64,000 nt of DNA from Branchinecta lynchi (GCA_023053575.1 JAKZAP010000016.1:12976030-13040029); one strand, 5' to 3'; shown: positions 44,821 through 56,509, numbered from the stretch's first letter. Numbers and translations: made by a program. The notes: a model not told the origin generated them from the sequence alone.

Positions 44821-45097
44821 TTAGAACTTCCTTTTTCAAATTTGGCAAGTGGCTGTGCAAGCATAACCGGTATTATTTAAATCGGTCGATGATACATTAG
44901 AAAGTTCGACCTATATTAGAACAGGACTCTGAAAAGGGCGGCAAATTGTCTTCAATAGGCTTAACGTTCCAGCTCAAGTTCAAAATATGATCCGCATAAT
45001 TACTAAAGAAATACACACATTAGAACTTCCTTTTTCAAATTTGGCAAGTGGCTGTGCAAGCATAACCGGTATTATTCAAATCGGTCGATGATACATT
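44700..45097. repeat. 199-bp tandem duplication, nearly identical
   Basis: The unit starting AGAAAGTTCGACCTATATT at 44700 recurs at 44899. By eye the copies differ by one base (ATTTAAAT versus ATTCAAAT). A very recent duplication. Confidence 0.92.
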
Positions 45098-45500
45098 ATC
45101 TACGTTTGAAGGATCCGATCCAGGTGAGCTCTAAAAAGCAAGACAAAATAAATGCTAGTTACAGTCATCTTCGCCACCATTTGAGCCGGGCCTAAAACTT
45201 TGTAAGCTGTTGCCCTGTTTGATACAAAACAAAATAATAAAAAAGTACTTCTTTGGTATTTCGTACTTATTAATGTTTATTTGTAAATTTGTAAATCTGT
45301 TGTTTTAGTTTGAGTGTTACGATGATGTGCACTAGGATTAGAAAGCTTAAATGTACGTATTGTAAGAGCTTTAACTATTAACCTTTTTCTTGTCTCGTCA
45401 TTTTGGCGGAATAAAAGCATTTCCTTAATTTCATTCATATCTAAACCACGAAAAATACAACAAATACGTACACTTCTTGCGTCTCAATAATACTGTTATT

Positions 45501-45701
45501 TTAGACTTGCAGAGAAGTGATCACCCCTTGACGGATTCCCTTACGGACTGGCACAAAAGTATTAAAAACAACAGGACCAAGTGCTGACGGGACTTTATCT
45601 TTAAATTTGAGCTTACTTTTCTGAAGCCCCCGCTTGAAAACACACAGCAGCAAATGGGCGTGGTTAAACAATCGGTGAAAAGAATATTGCGTTTTCCTCA
45701 T
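45501..45701 (-). pseudogene. Possible RT fragment
   Basis: The frame includes FVPVRKGIRQGVITS, reminiscent of the GVRQGxxLSP motif of LINE reverse transcriptases. It is isolated and lacks neighbouring RT motifs. Low confidence. Confidence 0.3.
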
Positions 45702-45814
45702 AAGGTCACATAAGGTTGCTTTACTATGTGCGAGCAGCTAGCCAAGTAGTAGGGATCCAAAAAGCACAAACTTATGGACGCGAATAGTGCACAAGTCTCT
45801 CGACACAAACTTAC

Positions 45815-46022
45815 CACATTTCGAAGCTTTCGGCTCAAAGTCAAATCTGTATTTCTTGCTTTCATTGTACCATGTTGTAACGACATCTTGCGCCGAAAGT
45901 TCGGGTTTTCCTTTGGATGACCATCTGCTGAAAAAGTTATCTCCATAATCGTCGCCGCCGTATGGTTTAAAGTAGTCCAAGGCTGCCAGTTGCTGAGCAT
46001 GTTGTGTAGCCTTCTTGCAGAG
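45815..46022 (-). CDS. CAP3 module, second exon
   Basis: The acceptor is TATTCTAG, the phase is 0 and the length is 208 bp. It reads LCKKATQHAQQLAALDYF, then DDYGDNFFSRW, then VVTTWYNESKKYRFDF and ends SKCG at codon position 1 with donor GTAAGT. The GEN motif is GDN here (Glu to Asp), and no His is evident in the preceding loop. The alignment with CAP1 and CAP2 second exons is clear from WYNES and from the identical phases. Confidence 0.85.
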
Positions 46023-46351
46023 CTAGAATACGCAAATTTTGACGTTCAAACCGGCATCATCGAGATAGGTTATTTCTCGTCGCAGTGCAACAAAGAACAG
46101 AAGTGAGACTTCGGTTTCTGGTGTTTGAGCAGAAGTCTACTACGTTTCTCGTTAACCAGCGTTAGTGACCCAAACGACACGGTAGGAATAACTTCCAGAC
46201 CATAGTGAAACAAGATTTACATTGGCTCGGCAACGTCTACTTCTTCTGTTTGTCTCGAATAATATTTCGGCCGCAACTTCACCAAGTCTCGTTTGAATGC
46301 CACCGAATCCTTTAGTCGTGTCCGTTGTTATTTCATGGAAAACGGTCTTAC

Positions 46352-46619
46352 CTCTTCGTCCAGTTCTAGTGGCTCCACCTGGTGGACCATCCTATATTCG
46401 TTGTGTACCTTTAGACATGCCTTTGCAAAACCTTCCGCGTTCTCTTCGGACTTAGTTTGGTTGACTTCCTTCAGTTTCACTGTTTCTTGTAAGGCTGGGG
46501 GAAGAGGTAGTTCCGGTTCGTAGAGGTTGGAATTGGATAGGAAGTGGGAGAGGGGCACTTGGCGCTGATGTTCGTCGTCAGTTGAGGAGTCCTCGCTTGT
46601 GGTATCTGGTTCCGTCCAC
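46352..46619 (-). CDS. Acidic linker plus CAP3 module, first exon
   Basis: The exon is 268 bp. The donor is GTAAGA after LELDEE. The chosen acceptor, ATTCAAG just above 46619, has a poor pyrimidine tract but is the only nearby AG that keeps the phase-2 junction. The first two thirds encode a Ser/Asp/Glu-rich linker (TEPDTTSEDSSTDDEHQRQ, then a Leu/Pro-rich stretch). The end encodes ACLKVHNEYRMVHQVEPLEL, the CAP helix with HNEYR. The linker is more than twice as long as the one between CAP1 and CAP2, and I recognise no domain in it. Confidence 0.78.
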
Positions 46620-46714
46620 CTTGAATAATGAACTGTTTATGTTTTGGTTGTCACCAAAATATGTACGTCTTTTAGTAGTTGTTATATCGAACTGGTATCG
46701 TATCTAACTCTTAC

Positions 46715-47190
46715 TAGAAATGATCTTTTCACGGTTAAACTGCTCAGAAATATCGATTTTCGAAAATACCATTACTTTGACGTGATATTAGCGATATTCT
46801 TGTTAGCGTGTGTCGAATCTATCCGGTTTTCCCTCTCTCTGACTCGGCGGCTGCACGCAAAATATTTGAAAACTGACGGCACCGTGGTTGAAAACTGGGA
46901 AAGAACAAGGAAAACAAAATAAGTCTAAAACAGAAGATGGTCCTGATGATCTACCATGTCTTCCAAAATGAAAAACAACAATTTGAAGCTCCTCACGTCC
47001 TTAGCTTATGTGTGAAAGAATATCGGCGATGTTTGGATTCGCAAAACTAGGTACGGTCGAGAAAGCACTAAACAGTCGTGGGAACAAAAAGAATCAATAG
47101 CGAAAGGCGGGGATTTCAGCAGTTTATAATTCCATAAGGGAGCTAGTTATAATATAAAAAGCAGAATAAAGTAAGAGTAAGCGTTCACAA
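46715..47190. repeat. Intronic repeat, partner of 50.93-51.43 kb
   Basis: ACTAGAAATGATCTTTTCA, TTTTCTTGTTAGCG-type words and TAAGGGAGCTAG followed by AAGCAGAATAA occur in the same order and orientation at 50930-51430. The two lie in different introns of the CAP gene. Confidence 0.7.
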
Positions 47191-47482
47191 AAAGCCCATG
47201 AACCGAGGCGGGAAAAATAACAGTAGAATATAGAACACTAGTAAAACATCATCTACAGAAATAACTCTCGGTGAAAACCTTAAGCCGTTGGTTTCTGTTT
47301 CTGATCCATTTCTTACTATCCCCACCATTCACCTTTGATCCCCACTGTTTCGGCCTAATGTCGTTTTTTCACTGCTGTATGAGTCGTGACAAGAAAACTT
47401 GGAAAGAAACAAGACTGACAACTTGCTCTCCGATTGGTACTCTGGTTTTTCCAGCTATGCCCAAGCGGAATCCATTCCTTAA

Positions 47483-47798
47483 AGGACCCCTTGCACTATT
47501 TACTCTTCAACTTGCAGCATTTTAAAATATTTGAATACCCCGTTGAATTGCAGCGAAAACCTGGAAAAAATTTACATAACCGGTTTTTCTGATGGAAAAA
47601 CTTCTCACAGAAAACCGTCGACAGCGTGATACACATCAAAGGTAGCAAAACACGGCCAGTGAGAAAATCAGCGGGGTTTCGGTAGAGGGGTTAGAATGTA
47701 CGGTACCGTACGAAACTGGGATCTACGGGTTTAGAAATATATGGAGTGATTATGGAAGTAGGTTGCATTGCATTGGTATTATAGATAAGACAGGTCCT
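47483..47798 (+). mobile_element. TTAA-flanked MITE, copy 2
   Basis: AGGACCCCTTGC start, CAGGTCCT end, TTAA at 47479-47482 and 47799-47802. The body matches copy 1. It lies in the intron between CAP2 exon 3 and CAP3 exon 1. The stretch 47803-48280 shows nothing recognisable. Confidence 0.78.
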
Positions 47799-48439
47799 TT
47801 AACAGTACCGTCGTACTACATTATTGATTAATTGAACGAGCCTAATTGTTCCATCAAATCTAATCCGAGATTTGGAACTCCTTAGGTAATGTCTATCCGC
47901 TCTAACAGTATTACATTGATTCTTGCTTTTCCCGTGTTTGGCTCTTCTCTAGGCCGAGCAGGCTCCCGCTTCTGAGGCTGTAGTGCAGAATTTTCTGTCA
48001 GTTTTTCAAAAAAGGTAATTTTCAGCACAACCCCTAACACTCACCAGTGCCATCCACACAGTTTCATCCTCGACAGTGACACCCCTTCCACCCAACTACA
48101 CTACCATTGACTATAGCAGCATCTTGGTGTGTGTATGCAGAACAAACTGCAACAAGCAGGACCTTCACGTTTCTGCCCTTGGCCGTTTCTCCGCACTCCA
48201 TCTAGGAAGATTTTTTAAACCCGATTAGTCCCTTTTCTTTCTTTTTTTTAAATGTTTGTTTTTTATCTCGTACATGTACTACATTACTGAAAGCTCAGTG
48301 TACTTTTTCCTTTTATTTGTCTATACTGCACTATTTTCCTCTTCTTAAGTGCGTTGATAAAATCATCATCACTGTCGGAAAAAGCGGGCGAGTCGCCGGG
48401 TCTTTCGGGGGAAAAAAAGGGTTCCATTTTGGTACTCAC

Positions 48440-48587
48440 CCTAATGATCGAACGTTTTCGTTGAAGCTTCCGATCGAATTTCCTGGAGGACTGTAGTTGC
48501 ACACTACATATAAGCGGCCTGACTCAGACCAGGCGACGCCAACGCCAATCTTTTTGCTTGAACGCCACACTACTTGAGTGAAGTGGC
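48440..48587 (-). CDS. CAP2 module, third exon
   Basis: The acceptor is TTTTACAG, the donor GTGAGT and the length 148 bp, identical to the matching CAP1 exon. It reads GHFTQVVWRSSKKIGVGVAW, then SGRLYVVCNYSPPGNSIGSF and ends NENVRSL. This is the classic GAPR-1 core strand and C-terminal strand. It ends at codon position 2, as does the CAP1 counterpart, and joins 46619 in frame. Confidence 0.87.
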
Positions 48588-48796
48588 CTGTAAAACAAGT
48601 ATTCCTGTGAACATCTTCACCATCTTCACAGTGACTGGGGATGCGGCGAAATACCGAACTGTCCATATTCTGCATCCCCGCAACCCTTCTCTCTCAGAGG
48701 TGGCGCGCAACTTCATCACGTTTGGACTTTCGCCAAACTGATGAGTCAGCATAAATTTTAATATACCAGTCACGAAGGTTACGAGACCTCAGTATA

Positions 48797-49212
48797 TTAT
48801 ATTTGACGGTGCAAAACGGATAAGTCAGCTACATTTTAGTAGAGCTATATTTTGGCCCTTCTTGGCAAGGGTCCTCTTCAGACTTAGCCGCTCAAACTAG
48901 AAAATGAACTTGTGGAAAAACAATCAAAGATTCTTCCTTAAATATTTAATTTTGTGGACTTCTTTTGTGAAAATTGGTTGAAGTTAAAGTCGGTGCTGTG
49001 ATTTCATTCTCGACATGGCTGCTGTTTTTGCAGTTCGATTGGGTTGTCGAAAGGGTAGACATTCTTCTGCATTTTTGTTTTGGAGTCGTCTTCTTCTTCT
49101 TTCCAGCTAAGATGGATACTTGTCGGCGGCATGTGTTAGCGATTTGACCAACCAATTTTGCACCGTCAAATATGATTCGCAGTCAGCTTGGGCGGAAGGA
49201 ATATTTACCTCA
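48797..49212 (-). mobile_element. Penelope-like fragment with inverted ends
   Basis: The left ATATTTGACGGTGCAAAA mirrors the right TTTTGCACCGTCAAATAT, and the right side continues into AGTCAGCTTGGGC as in the 32.5 kb copy. A hammerhead-like core on the minus strand (48881-48846) has AAAA in place of GAAA, so it should be inactive. The interior resembles 54260-54450. Confidence 0.6.
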
Positions 49213-49217
49213 ATACT

Positions 49218-49512
49218 CGATGAAAAATTTATCTGAAAATAGTACCATAAAGTAGTACGAAAAAGTTGCATGCCTGACGATGCTACTACATGCTTCTACT
49301 TCAAGGCTACCGTGTTACTGCATACTACTATATGCTACTATTGCAAGACTGGATGCTACTATGGCAGGACAGGATGCTACTGGATACTACTACATAAGAC
49401 TGGACCAGTCTGAGGCACATTAAATTATAGTATTCTTTGCTATTAGATACTACTACATGCAAAGTTTTCGTACTACTACCATACTACTACGCAGGCTACA
49501 AATTTTTCATCG
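49218..49512. mobile_element. MITE with GATGAAAAA ends (copy B)
   Basis: 295 bp. CGATGAAAAATTTATC and the inverted AAATTTTTCATCG bound a GTAGTAGTA-rich interior. It matches 12908-13381 in reverse without the nested hAT, which confirms the boundaries of both. Confidence 0.8.
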
Positions 49513-50583
49513 GGTAGGCTATAAGTAATAAAAATGGTAAATATTAATATATTCGAAACATTATGTTAATACATAGTTTCCAAATTTCATATTAATTCCC
49601 TACTCTAGCCCTTTGAAATAATCTATGCTGGAATCCTTTTTAAGTCGCTATGAGGCCGCCCAGCACTGTGCACTTCATGGATAAATTTGTTGGTGGTTGT
49701 TTGGCTTTACGTCCCGGTATCGTGAAATCTAAACTTTACCGAGAAAGGTTGGAAATATATACAGAAAACGCTTAAATTTCTTATCGATGGATTAGTTTTT
49801 GATTGGTGAAGGTATGACCATTTGTCTTGCTTTGATCTCTCTTTCCTTTTTTTGTATGGCCTTTTTTTCCGTTTCAGATGCCACCAGTAAAGAAATACCG
49901 GTTCGGACGGCTGCTCTAGCCTCTAGAAACTTTTCCAATAGCCGAGAAAACTCAGTTCAACTTGACCAAAAGCTACTGAGACTTCCCCTCTAGAACCACC
50001 CCTGTCAGAAAGACTAGTAGGATTGCGGCTCCACTACTACACATTACAGAAACTCCAACGGTCCGAATCTTTCAACAACAGGATTGCCACATGTCGCAGG
50101 TGTGAATTGTCACTCTATTTTGTTTGAAAAAATCACTCCATTTCAGAAAATGACCAAATGTGTCATTTTTGCAGCAGGGATTCCGACCAGAAGTGACTAT
50201 TTCTTTGTTCATGAAAGTAAAATTAACGTGTGTCATTTTTAAAGAGGTGATTACGACCAAAAGTGAACATTTCACGAAAAGAAATTTCACTCCCAATTCA
50301 CTCTCTGTTTTGGGCCAAAAGTCACTCTCTAAATATTTTTAATCTGGCAACCCTGTTCAGGAACGGTAAGAAAAGTTAGCTTCGTTCCCTCTAGGTGAGA
50401 TGTTATAACACTGGTAGTACCGAATTATACTTGAAGAAGCACTTTGAGCGTGACTTTTGTAATTAGTTGGTCTTAAATAAAGTTATTGCCCAACCATGCA
50501 TCAATCATGGACTGTGATCGGCTTTAGTTTTAGGATAAATTATCAATTGGTTGAACCAGATCTAAAAAAAAGACTGACGTTAC

Positions 50584-50797
50584 CTGCTTTAAGATTTGTT
50601 GGCTCCTTTCCAAATGTGAAATCTTTCATCTCATTGTACCAGAAGACAACAGGAGAAGCACCAGAGACCTCAGATGTCACTCCAGTTGAACTTTGAAGGC
50701 TGTAGATGTTTTCTCCATATTTTCTTTCTCTTCGATGACTGATAGTAGTGTCGGATTTGGCGAGGGTGTTTGCCCATGCCTGTGCGTACTTTGAAAC
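50584..50797 (-). CDS. CAP2 module, second exon
   Basis: The acceptor is TTCCCAG, the phase is 0 and the length is 214 bp. It reads VSKYAQAWANTLAKSDTTIS, then HRRERKYGENIYSL with the GEN motif and a preceding His, then VVFWYNEMKDFTFG with the Glu of WYNEM. It ends at codon position 1 with donor GTAACG, slightly off consensus. With the next exon it restores GHFT, so CAP2 is the only one of the three domains in which all four positions of the His/Glu/Glu/His site can be seen. Confidence 0.85.
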
Positions 50798-50929
50798 CTG
50801 GGAAGTGAAGTTCCCTTTCATTACACGAAACTGAACTGCTATTCCTTTTTTTTCTACATTAGACTTTCTTAGCTCTCTACTTTCGATAGAGGACCACCGC
50901 CTTTTCTCGAATCTATCGTTAAAGCTCAA

Positions 50930-51430
50930 CTGTTACTAGAAATGATCTTTTCATTATGAAATCTCTAAAAAAAAATATTTTTCGAAAATATCATTACTCT
51001 CCGCCTGAGCTTAGCAATTTTCTTGTTAGCGCTTTTTGATTCTGTGTAGCCTTCCTGCTCTTCGGCGCGGTGGCTGGGCGCAATAAATTTGAAAACTGAA
51101 CGCTCCGTGGTAGGCCGAAAGGGTTCCGAAGGGTTGGAGCCTAAGAGCCAGAAGTTTTTTGGATTGGATTGAAAAGTGGGAAAACTAAGCAAATAAAAGA
51201 AGTCAAAAACAGAAGATTGTCATATCCTTGTGTTTGAAAGAGTTGTCAGCTTGTTAATTGTCATACTCTGCGTTGTGTAACAGCCAAAACTCGGCATGGC
51301 CGAAAAATCGCAACAAAAATTCGTAGGAACAAAAAGAAACAGTGGAGAAAGGTGGGGACTTGGGGACTTTAGAAGCTTATAATTCTGTAAGGGAGCTAGG
51401 TACATTATAAAAGGCAGAATAAGCAAGAAG
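50930..51430. repeat. Intronic repeat, partner of 46.7-47.2 kb
   Basis: Same word order as 46715-47190 with more divergence. It lies just upstream of CAP2 exon 2. Confidence 0.7.
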
Positions 51431-51565
51431 GGTCCTTCAAGTGAATATCTCTTTGAGTCTCACCATTAACTGAATAGTATGAATACTCCGTCAGTTCAAG
51501 CTGACTGGGATCATGTATCAAAAATTTCTCAACGCCGAAAAAATCAGCTACGATGTTTTTCAGAT

Positions 51566-51601
51566 ATATTTCGGCCCTCCTTGACAAGGGTCCTCTTTAG
51601 G
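51566..51601 (-). ncRNA. Degenerate hammerhead-like core
   Basis: Reads CTAAAGA, stem, GAAATAT. The G of CUGA is A here, which should abolish activity. Part of another Penelope-like fragment (about 51530-51610). Confidence 0.4.
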
Positions 51602-52336
51602 TGTTTGCTCGCCAGTTACTGAATAACCTTGGATCTGAGATACATAGATAAGTGCTGTTCCTAAAACCAAAACATGGACTGTAAGAAAAGGATGAAATTA
51701 AGGAAGGACGGGGTTCAAAAGGTTCGTAAAGATTTTCGCAAACTGTTCCGTTTTTTGTTCGCTGCTCACATTATTCAACTTCACCATCATATACTCTAGA
51801 CTATTTAACATTTATTTCCTGATTCAGATTTTTTTTTTTCATTCTGCTTTGATCTATTCTACTTTTATTGGTCAGCTTTGAGCCTTCAAAAAAATTAATG
51901 AAAGTTGAACTTCTCGTCTACTACTATAAAGGACTTTATGGAGAATTCAAGGGGCTGTAGTGTATAAAGATTACCCGCTGCGGTGTTCGGTGCCGGCACC
52001 GGTTGCCACGTGTTAGAACATAAGAATCAGCATGTTTGGACGCGGTAACCACCGTATCTAGGGCTGGCACCAGTGGCGGCACCGCTGGTTTTGGTTGGTG
52101 CTGGGAAAGAGTGTAGAGCAGGTACAGGGGAGTGGGTAACCCCTCTGCAAGGTTACGGAACAACCTTATGAACTTTGCTAACGATTTAACCGACTTTGCG
52201 TTTTTTCCCAACGCCTCCTTTAAACTGCATTACCTAGGCAAGTGAATCTTGTCGGACCCTGAACTTGGAGCAACGGTACTGTTTCGCGAAGTGAGGTCGG
52301 GTGTAAATATTAAAGGCAAGGGTCGGACGCACTCAC

Positions 52337-52481
52337 CTTTTTGCTGAGTTTTAAAGGCTCCGCTCCATGGTTTGCCCTAAAAGCGTTGTGTTTTGCTAGG
52401 CATTCGTTAACAAACATTTCCGGATCGAAAACGAACTTCTCGACTCTATTTTGGTGTTGGACTGCGTTACTCTCACGTTTG
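52337..52481 (-). CDS. Linker plus CAP2 module, first exon
   Basis: The acceptor is TTATTTCAG with a good pyrimidine tract, the donor is GTGAGT and the length is 145 bp. One leading base completes the split codon from the CAP1 module. About 25 linker residues (KRESNAVQHQNRVEKF and following) lead into FVNECLAKHNAFRANHGAEP then LKLSKK. This is the first helix of a CAP domain with its HNxxR and HGAxPL signature. The exon ends in phase 0. The correct frame has no ATG-initiated long open frame, so simple ORF calling misses it; I found it by reading the splice-bounded frame. Confidence 0.85.
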
Positions 52482-52959
52482 CTGAAATAAGAAAGGGTGA
52501 TTCAGTGAGCTTGTATGACACTTTATCATTTATTTCCTCTTTGACAAATAGTTTTTTTTTTTTTTGTATTGTGTTTGGTTTCAGTGGATCTTTAGTGTAT
52601 TCTGCCAAGTTGTGTTTTGGCGATCCGTTTTAAGCTACCATAGTAGCTTATCTTAAAATACAACTTTAAAGAAGAATTGAAACCTGGTTGGTACTATTCC
52701 ATGTTTTTCTTCTCAATAAGCCTATTTTCAAATTTCCTTCCACATATGCTTTATGCTTTTGCTCTCAGCCAAATATGATCTTCCAATAGTCTTGTCACAA
52801 TTAAGCCCCGCCCTTCGCGTCCTTTCTGATTTGTTCAGTCGGTAGTACGGACTGTACAATTGAATCAATGACGACGTAATGTTAATCAAGGTTGCCCGTA
52901 ACAGACAGAGCTAAATAACACTAGAGAGTAGCGCCAACACGCTTCATATTCTGAACATA

Positions 52960-53495
52960 GCAAAAAAATGATTCAGCCTCCATTGTTTCCTTTGTGTGTG
53001 CAGGCCGCACCTTTGCTTTACTTTAAATTTGTAAACCCGCAAGTTTATCTCGCTTGAAATGCCGCAAGCATACTGGGCGGCCCAACGAATGGACTTTGGC
53101 AAGAAATGTCTTGCTTCCCCGTTACACCGAAACATTCTGCCAGACTTCACGGACAAAATAGTTACAAAAAGTCGCCCAAATACAAGACTCAAATCAAAGC
53201 TGAGTGAAGTGGAGCAGCTACAAACGCCTCCTTGCAGGACAAGCCGCTATGAGAAGTCGTTTGTGCCTTATTTCGTTCAGAATTTTAATGAAAACAAGCT
53301 CAGAGAAATTGACTGCTGACTGAATTAAATTGTAAATATAAAATCTGAGTAATTGTAAATATATTTTTGATTTAGTTTATTTATTTATAACTGTCAATAT
53401 TTCTGCTTAATCTCAATTGTGCATGTTGTGTGTTTTGTATCATTGTCTTCTTTGTGACGCGTCCAAACTATCTTATAATGATATTGGCAAAATAA

Positions 53496-53527
<32 letters not shown>
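52960..53527 (+). pseudogene. LINE 3' end with (TTGA)n tail
   Basis: The frame 53059-53319 ends PCRTSRYEKSFVPYFVQNFN, the C-terminal pattern of non-LTR polymerases (CRTxRYxxSFxP). It is followed by AATAAATTGATTGATTGATT at about 53490-53527, a microsatellite tail typical of CR1/L2-like LINEs. 5'-truncated. It lies in the intron between CAP1 exon 3 and the linker exon. Confidence 0.65.
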
Positions 53528-53529
<2 letters not shown>

Positions 53530-53974
53530 CGAATATGCCGTTTGCAAAGCATGGAAAGCATAGGTCTTAGCACTATTCGTTAGTGTTATTTTGCTCTGGT
53601 AACAGGCAGGATGCTTTCACAGTGGATAGGTATTGCGAGAGTACAAAGAAGTTTTGTTTTTCAAATGGAGCAAATTTATACCCTTGACCGGAAAATGGAA
53701 CGATAAGCTGTTCAGTGAGCATGTATCTTCATCGAAGTAGCACTACTACATATGCGAAATATAGCAGTGTCACAAAAGAAGGATAGCTTTCTATCTAATA
53801 CCTTTTTTTCAGGTTCGCGCTCGGATGTGGCCTAGCGCTAGTAGGAGCCTATGTGCAGTGGAGACGTGATTGGGTTCTGAAGATGAAGTTAGGAGCCAAG
53901 GTGAACACCACAAGCACAGGTATAACTTTTTTGTTTTAATCACATGCCTCTTCTTCTGTTAAGAGCTAGTTTAA

Positions 53975-54150
53975 AGGACCAGTCTAGCCATAATTCCATA
54001 ATCCCAATGGAACCTACTTCCGTAATCACTCCGTCGATCTAAGAACCTGGAGACCCGAATTTCATACGGAGCTTCCTATCCCCCTCTAAATACACTCCAC
54101 TGCTTTTCACACCCCTTGCTTTGCTATTTTCAATGCGTATCCTGCCCCCC
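53975..54150 (+). mobile_element. Truncated TTAA-type MITE
   Basis: TTAA then AGGACCAGTCTAGCCATAA. It matches the AGGACCTGTCTTACC end of the 56.5 kb copy and stops after about 175 bp. Confidence 0.6.
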
Positions 54151-54165
54151 TTAGGATCAACATTC

Positions 54166-54480
54166 CTTTGCGAATCATATTTGACACTGCAATGCGAATA
54201 CGTCAGCTACATTTTATTAGAACTATATTTCGGCCCCTCTTGGCAAGGGTCCTCTTCAGGCTCTAGCTGTAAAATGAACATGTGGTAAAATAACTGACAA
54301 TTCTGGCTTAAGTATCTAATTTTGTGAATTTCTTCGTGAAAATTGCTAGGAGTTATAGCTGGTGCTGCGATTTCATTTTGGACATGGCTGCTTTTTTACT
54401 TCTCGATATGTTGGTTGAGAGAGTAAATAGAGGTAAAAGTTATACTAGTTAGCATACCTCCATCTCTGATGATATCGGCA
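54166..54480 (-). mobile_element. Penelope-like fragment with hammerhead-like core
   Basis: Minus-strand core 54259-54221: CTGAAGA, stem, GAAATAT, then GTATT. The residues expected for a hammerhead core are all present. The flank CGAATCATATTTGAC mirrors the end of the 48.8 kb copy. Confidence 0.55.
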
Positions 54481-54636
54481 CGACGATCGAGCTCGACAGC
54501 CATTTAAGAATATTTAAAAACCAAAATGCTGAAAAATCTCTACCCTCTCAGCAACCCAATCGACCCAGTACAAGCTTTAACTCAAAGCCACTGTGACGAA
54601 GAGATTCACAAAATCAGAAGCAAGACTTTAGGTGCG

Positions 54637-55370
54637 TTGTGGGATCCCAAAATGCAAGTGGAGGGATAACCTACCTCTGACTTCGTAAAATTTGTCCGTA
54701 TATCCGTCCGTGTGTCGGCGCGATAACTCTCGAAGGGAATGAGATCTTTTGATGAAACTTGGTGTGACGATTTTTGGGTAAAGGGACAGGTCGAGTTCGT
54801 AGATTCTGTAGCCATGCATTTCGGGGTGGGGGTCCAAATTAACGGCGAACAACAAATTTTTGAACGGTTAATGATATAGCTGATTTAAGGTAAGAAGACA
54901 TACTGAATACTTTTATGAAAGTAATTTTCTCGCCGGACAAGTAGTTCGCCCGGAATCCGGCTGTACCGGGAAATTTGTTAAAAGTAAATGTTTTATCTGA
55001 AGCTGATTAGAGGTTCGATGTAGTGATAAATAGGCGTTCTGAATCCGTATATGAAAAAAAATTTCTCGGTGGACAAATAGTTCGCCCGGAATCCGGCCAG
55101 AACCTGGAAATTTTTTGAAAAAGTGAGGTTATATCTGAAGTTGATCGGAGGTTCGATAAGGGATAAGGAGACGTGCTGAATTATTTGCTTAGCTTTATTT
55201 TTTTGCCAGACAATTAGTTCACCCGGAATCCGGCCGAACCCGGAGTTTTGGCAGAAGTAAGTCACGAAGTGTTGGTGAATTTCGTCAAATTAGATTAGTA
55301 TAGGGGCAAATCCCAGTTGGCCGGATCAAATATTAAATTTGTGGGATCCCATCTAACCTTCGGCCTTGTT
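54637..55370 (+). repeat. Family 1 interspersed repeat
   Basis: GGGATCCCAAAATGCAAGTG start, short GTCCG run, ~130-bp units, and a diverged CCTTCGGCCTTGTT end. Confidence 0.8.
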
Positions 55371-55382
55371 CTCCAAGTTCTT

Positions 55383-55490
55383 TTTCCAGCTTGAATCTGA
55401 AGAGGACCCTTGCCAGAAGAGTCGAAATATAGGTCTAATACGGATATGTCAGCTATAGCTGACGTATCCGTTTTGCCGTGTCAAATACAC
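55383..55490 (+). mobile_element. Penelope-like fragment with hammerhead-like core
   Basis: Core at 55397-55433: CTGAAGA, stem (GGACCCTTGCCAGAAGAGTC), GAAATAT, then GTATC at about 55464-55468. A small TCAGCTATAGCTGA palindrome lies in the stem III loop. Confidence 0.5.
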
Positions 55491-55499
55491 TCCGAGGAT

Positions 55500-56505
55500 T
55501 GTTTGCGAGAAGTTCTCTCGTCAGGCAAACCAGATCTGTATTTTTCCGTCTTTAGCTAGAAGTCAACCGACCTGTAAAAAGGCTTAAAACAGCCCGTGCG
55601 TAATTTTTAAAAGCAGAGCCTCGATTTAAATACTCAACGATTGTATTAAATTGGAGCATAAATAATAAATTGGACTAGGCTTATTGCTTGTGCTGAAAAA
55701 CGTAGTAGACTTATATAACGTCTAAAACTCCTGCATAAAAGCTACGTATGATTTACTTGAAGTATGCGAAGTATTTGCTTGGGCTACTACCGTGGTCCAG
55801 TAACCAGTATGTGATTAAGAGATTTGGTCGGATAGACCCGGCTGTTGCTGTTCCTATGAGAGTTGCTAATTTTCAAAATAAGTTCCGGTCACCCCTGGGT
55901 GACTCTTCAGAGATCGTCTTAAATTGGAAATTGTATATAATAGTTGAATGTTGAGTGTATTGAACCCGTTGTATATATTCGTGGTAAACTGCATTTTGTT
56001 GCTTTTTTTTTTCGTACTCTTCCCCCTATTGTACTTGATACAGTTTTGGCAGGTAATCCGTTCCTTCGATTTCTCCGTTCCTTCGATTTCTTTCGCATTG
56101 GTTAATTGGTTAATACCAGTGGTTAATACAAATTAAGCCGTTTCTGCATTCTGTGATCGTGGCAACGGGGTCTTCTGGTTGGCTCGCGTATTGGTGGTTA
56201 AGAAGGTCCCACAACAATTTAAGCAGATTGAGGGGGGCCAGTGGAGAAGTGAAATGACGAAAGAATCTAGGTGTACCAGGCTTCTGAGGCGCGATGTATG
56301 ATGTGTCTGATGGAGAACGGGTATGCTGGCTGTTCTTAAAGTTGGCGATACGTCATACACTTAGCTTCTTAAAGCGGGTTCTCTTCAGGCTCTGGCCTGG
56401 GGGTATGGGTATGTTCAGTCCGCCCCCGCATGAGTTTATTTTTAGGCTATGAATATCATTTTAGTGTTTATTGACTAAAGGCCATCTTCTGCCACTCATA
56501 CAAAC
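55500..56505. other. Unassigned intronic region
   Basis: A partial relic of the TTAA MITE body lies at about 55560-55650 (AAAAGGCTTAAAACAGC). The remaining sequence shows no recognisable feature. Confidence 0.4.
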
Positions 56506-56509
56506 TTAA

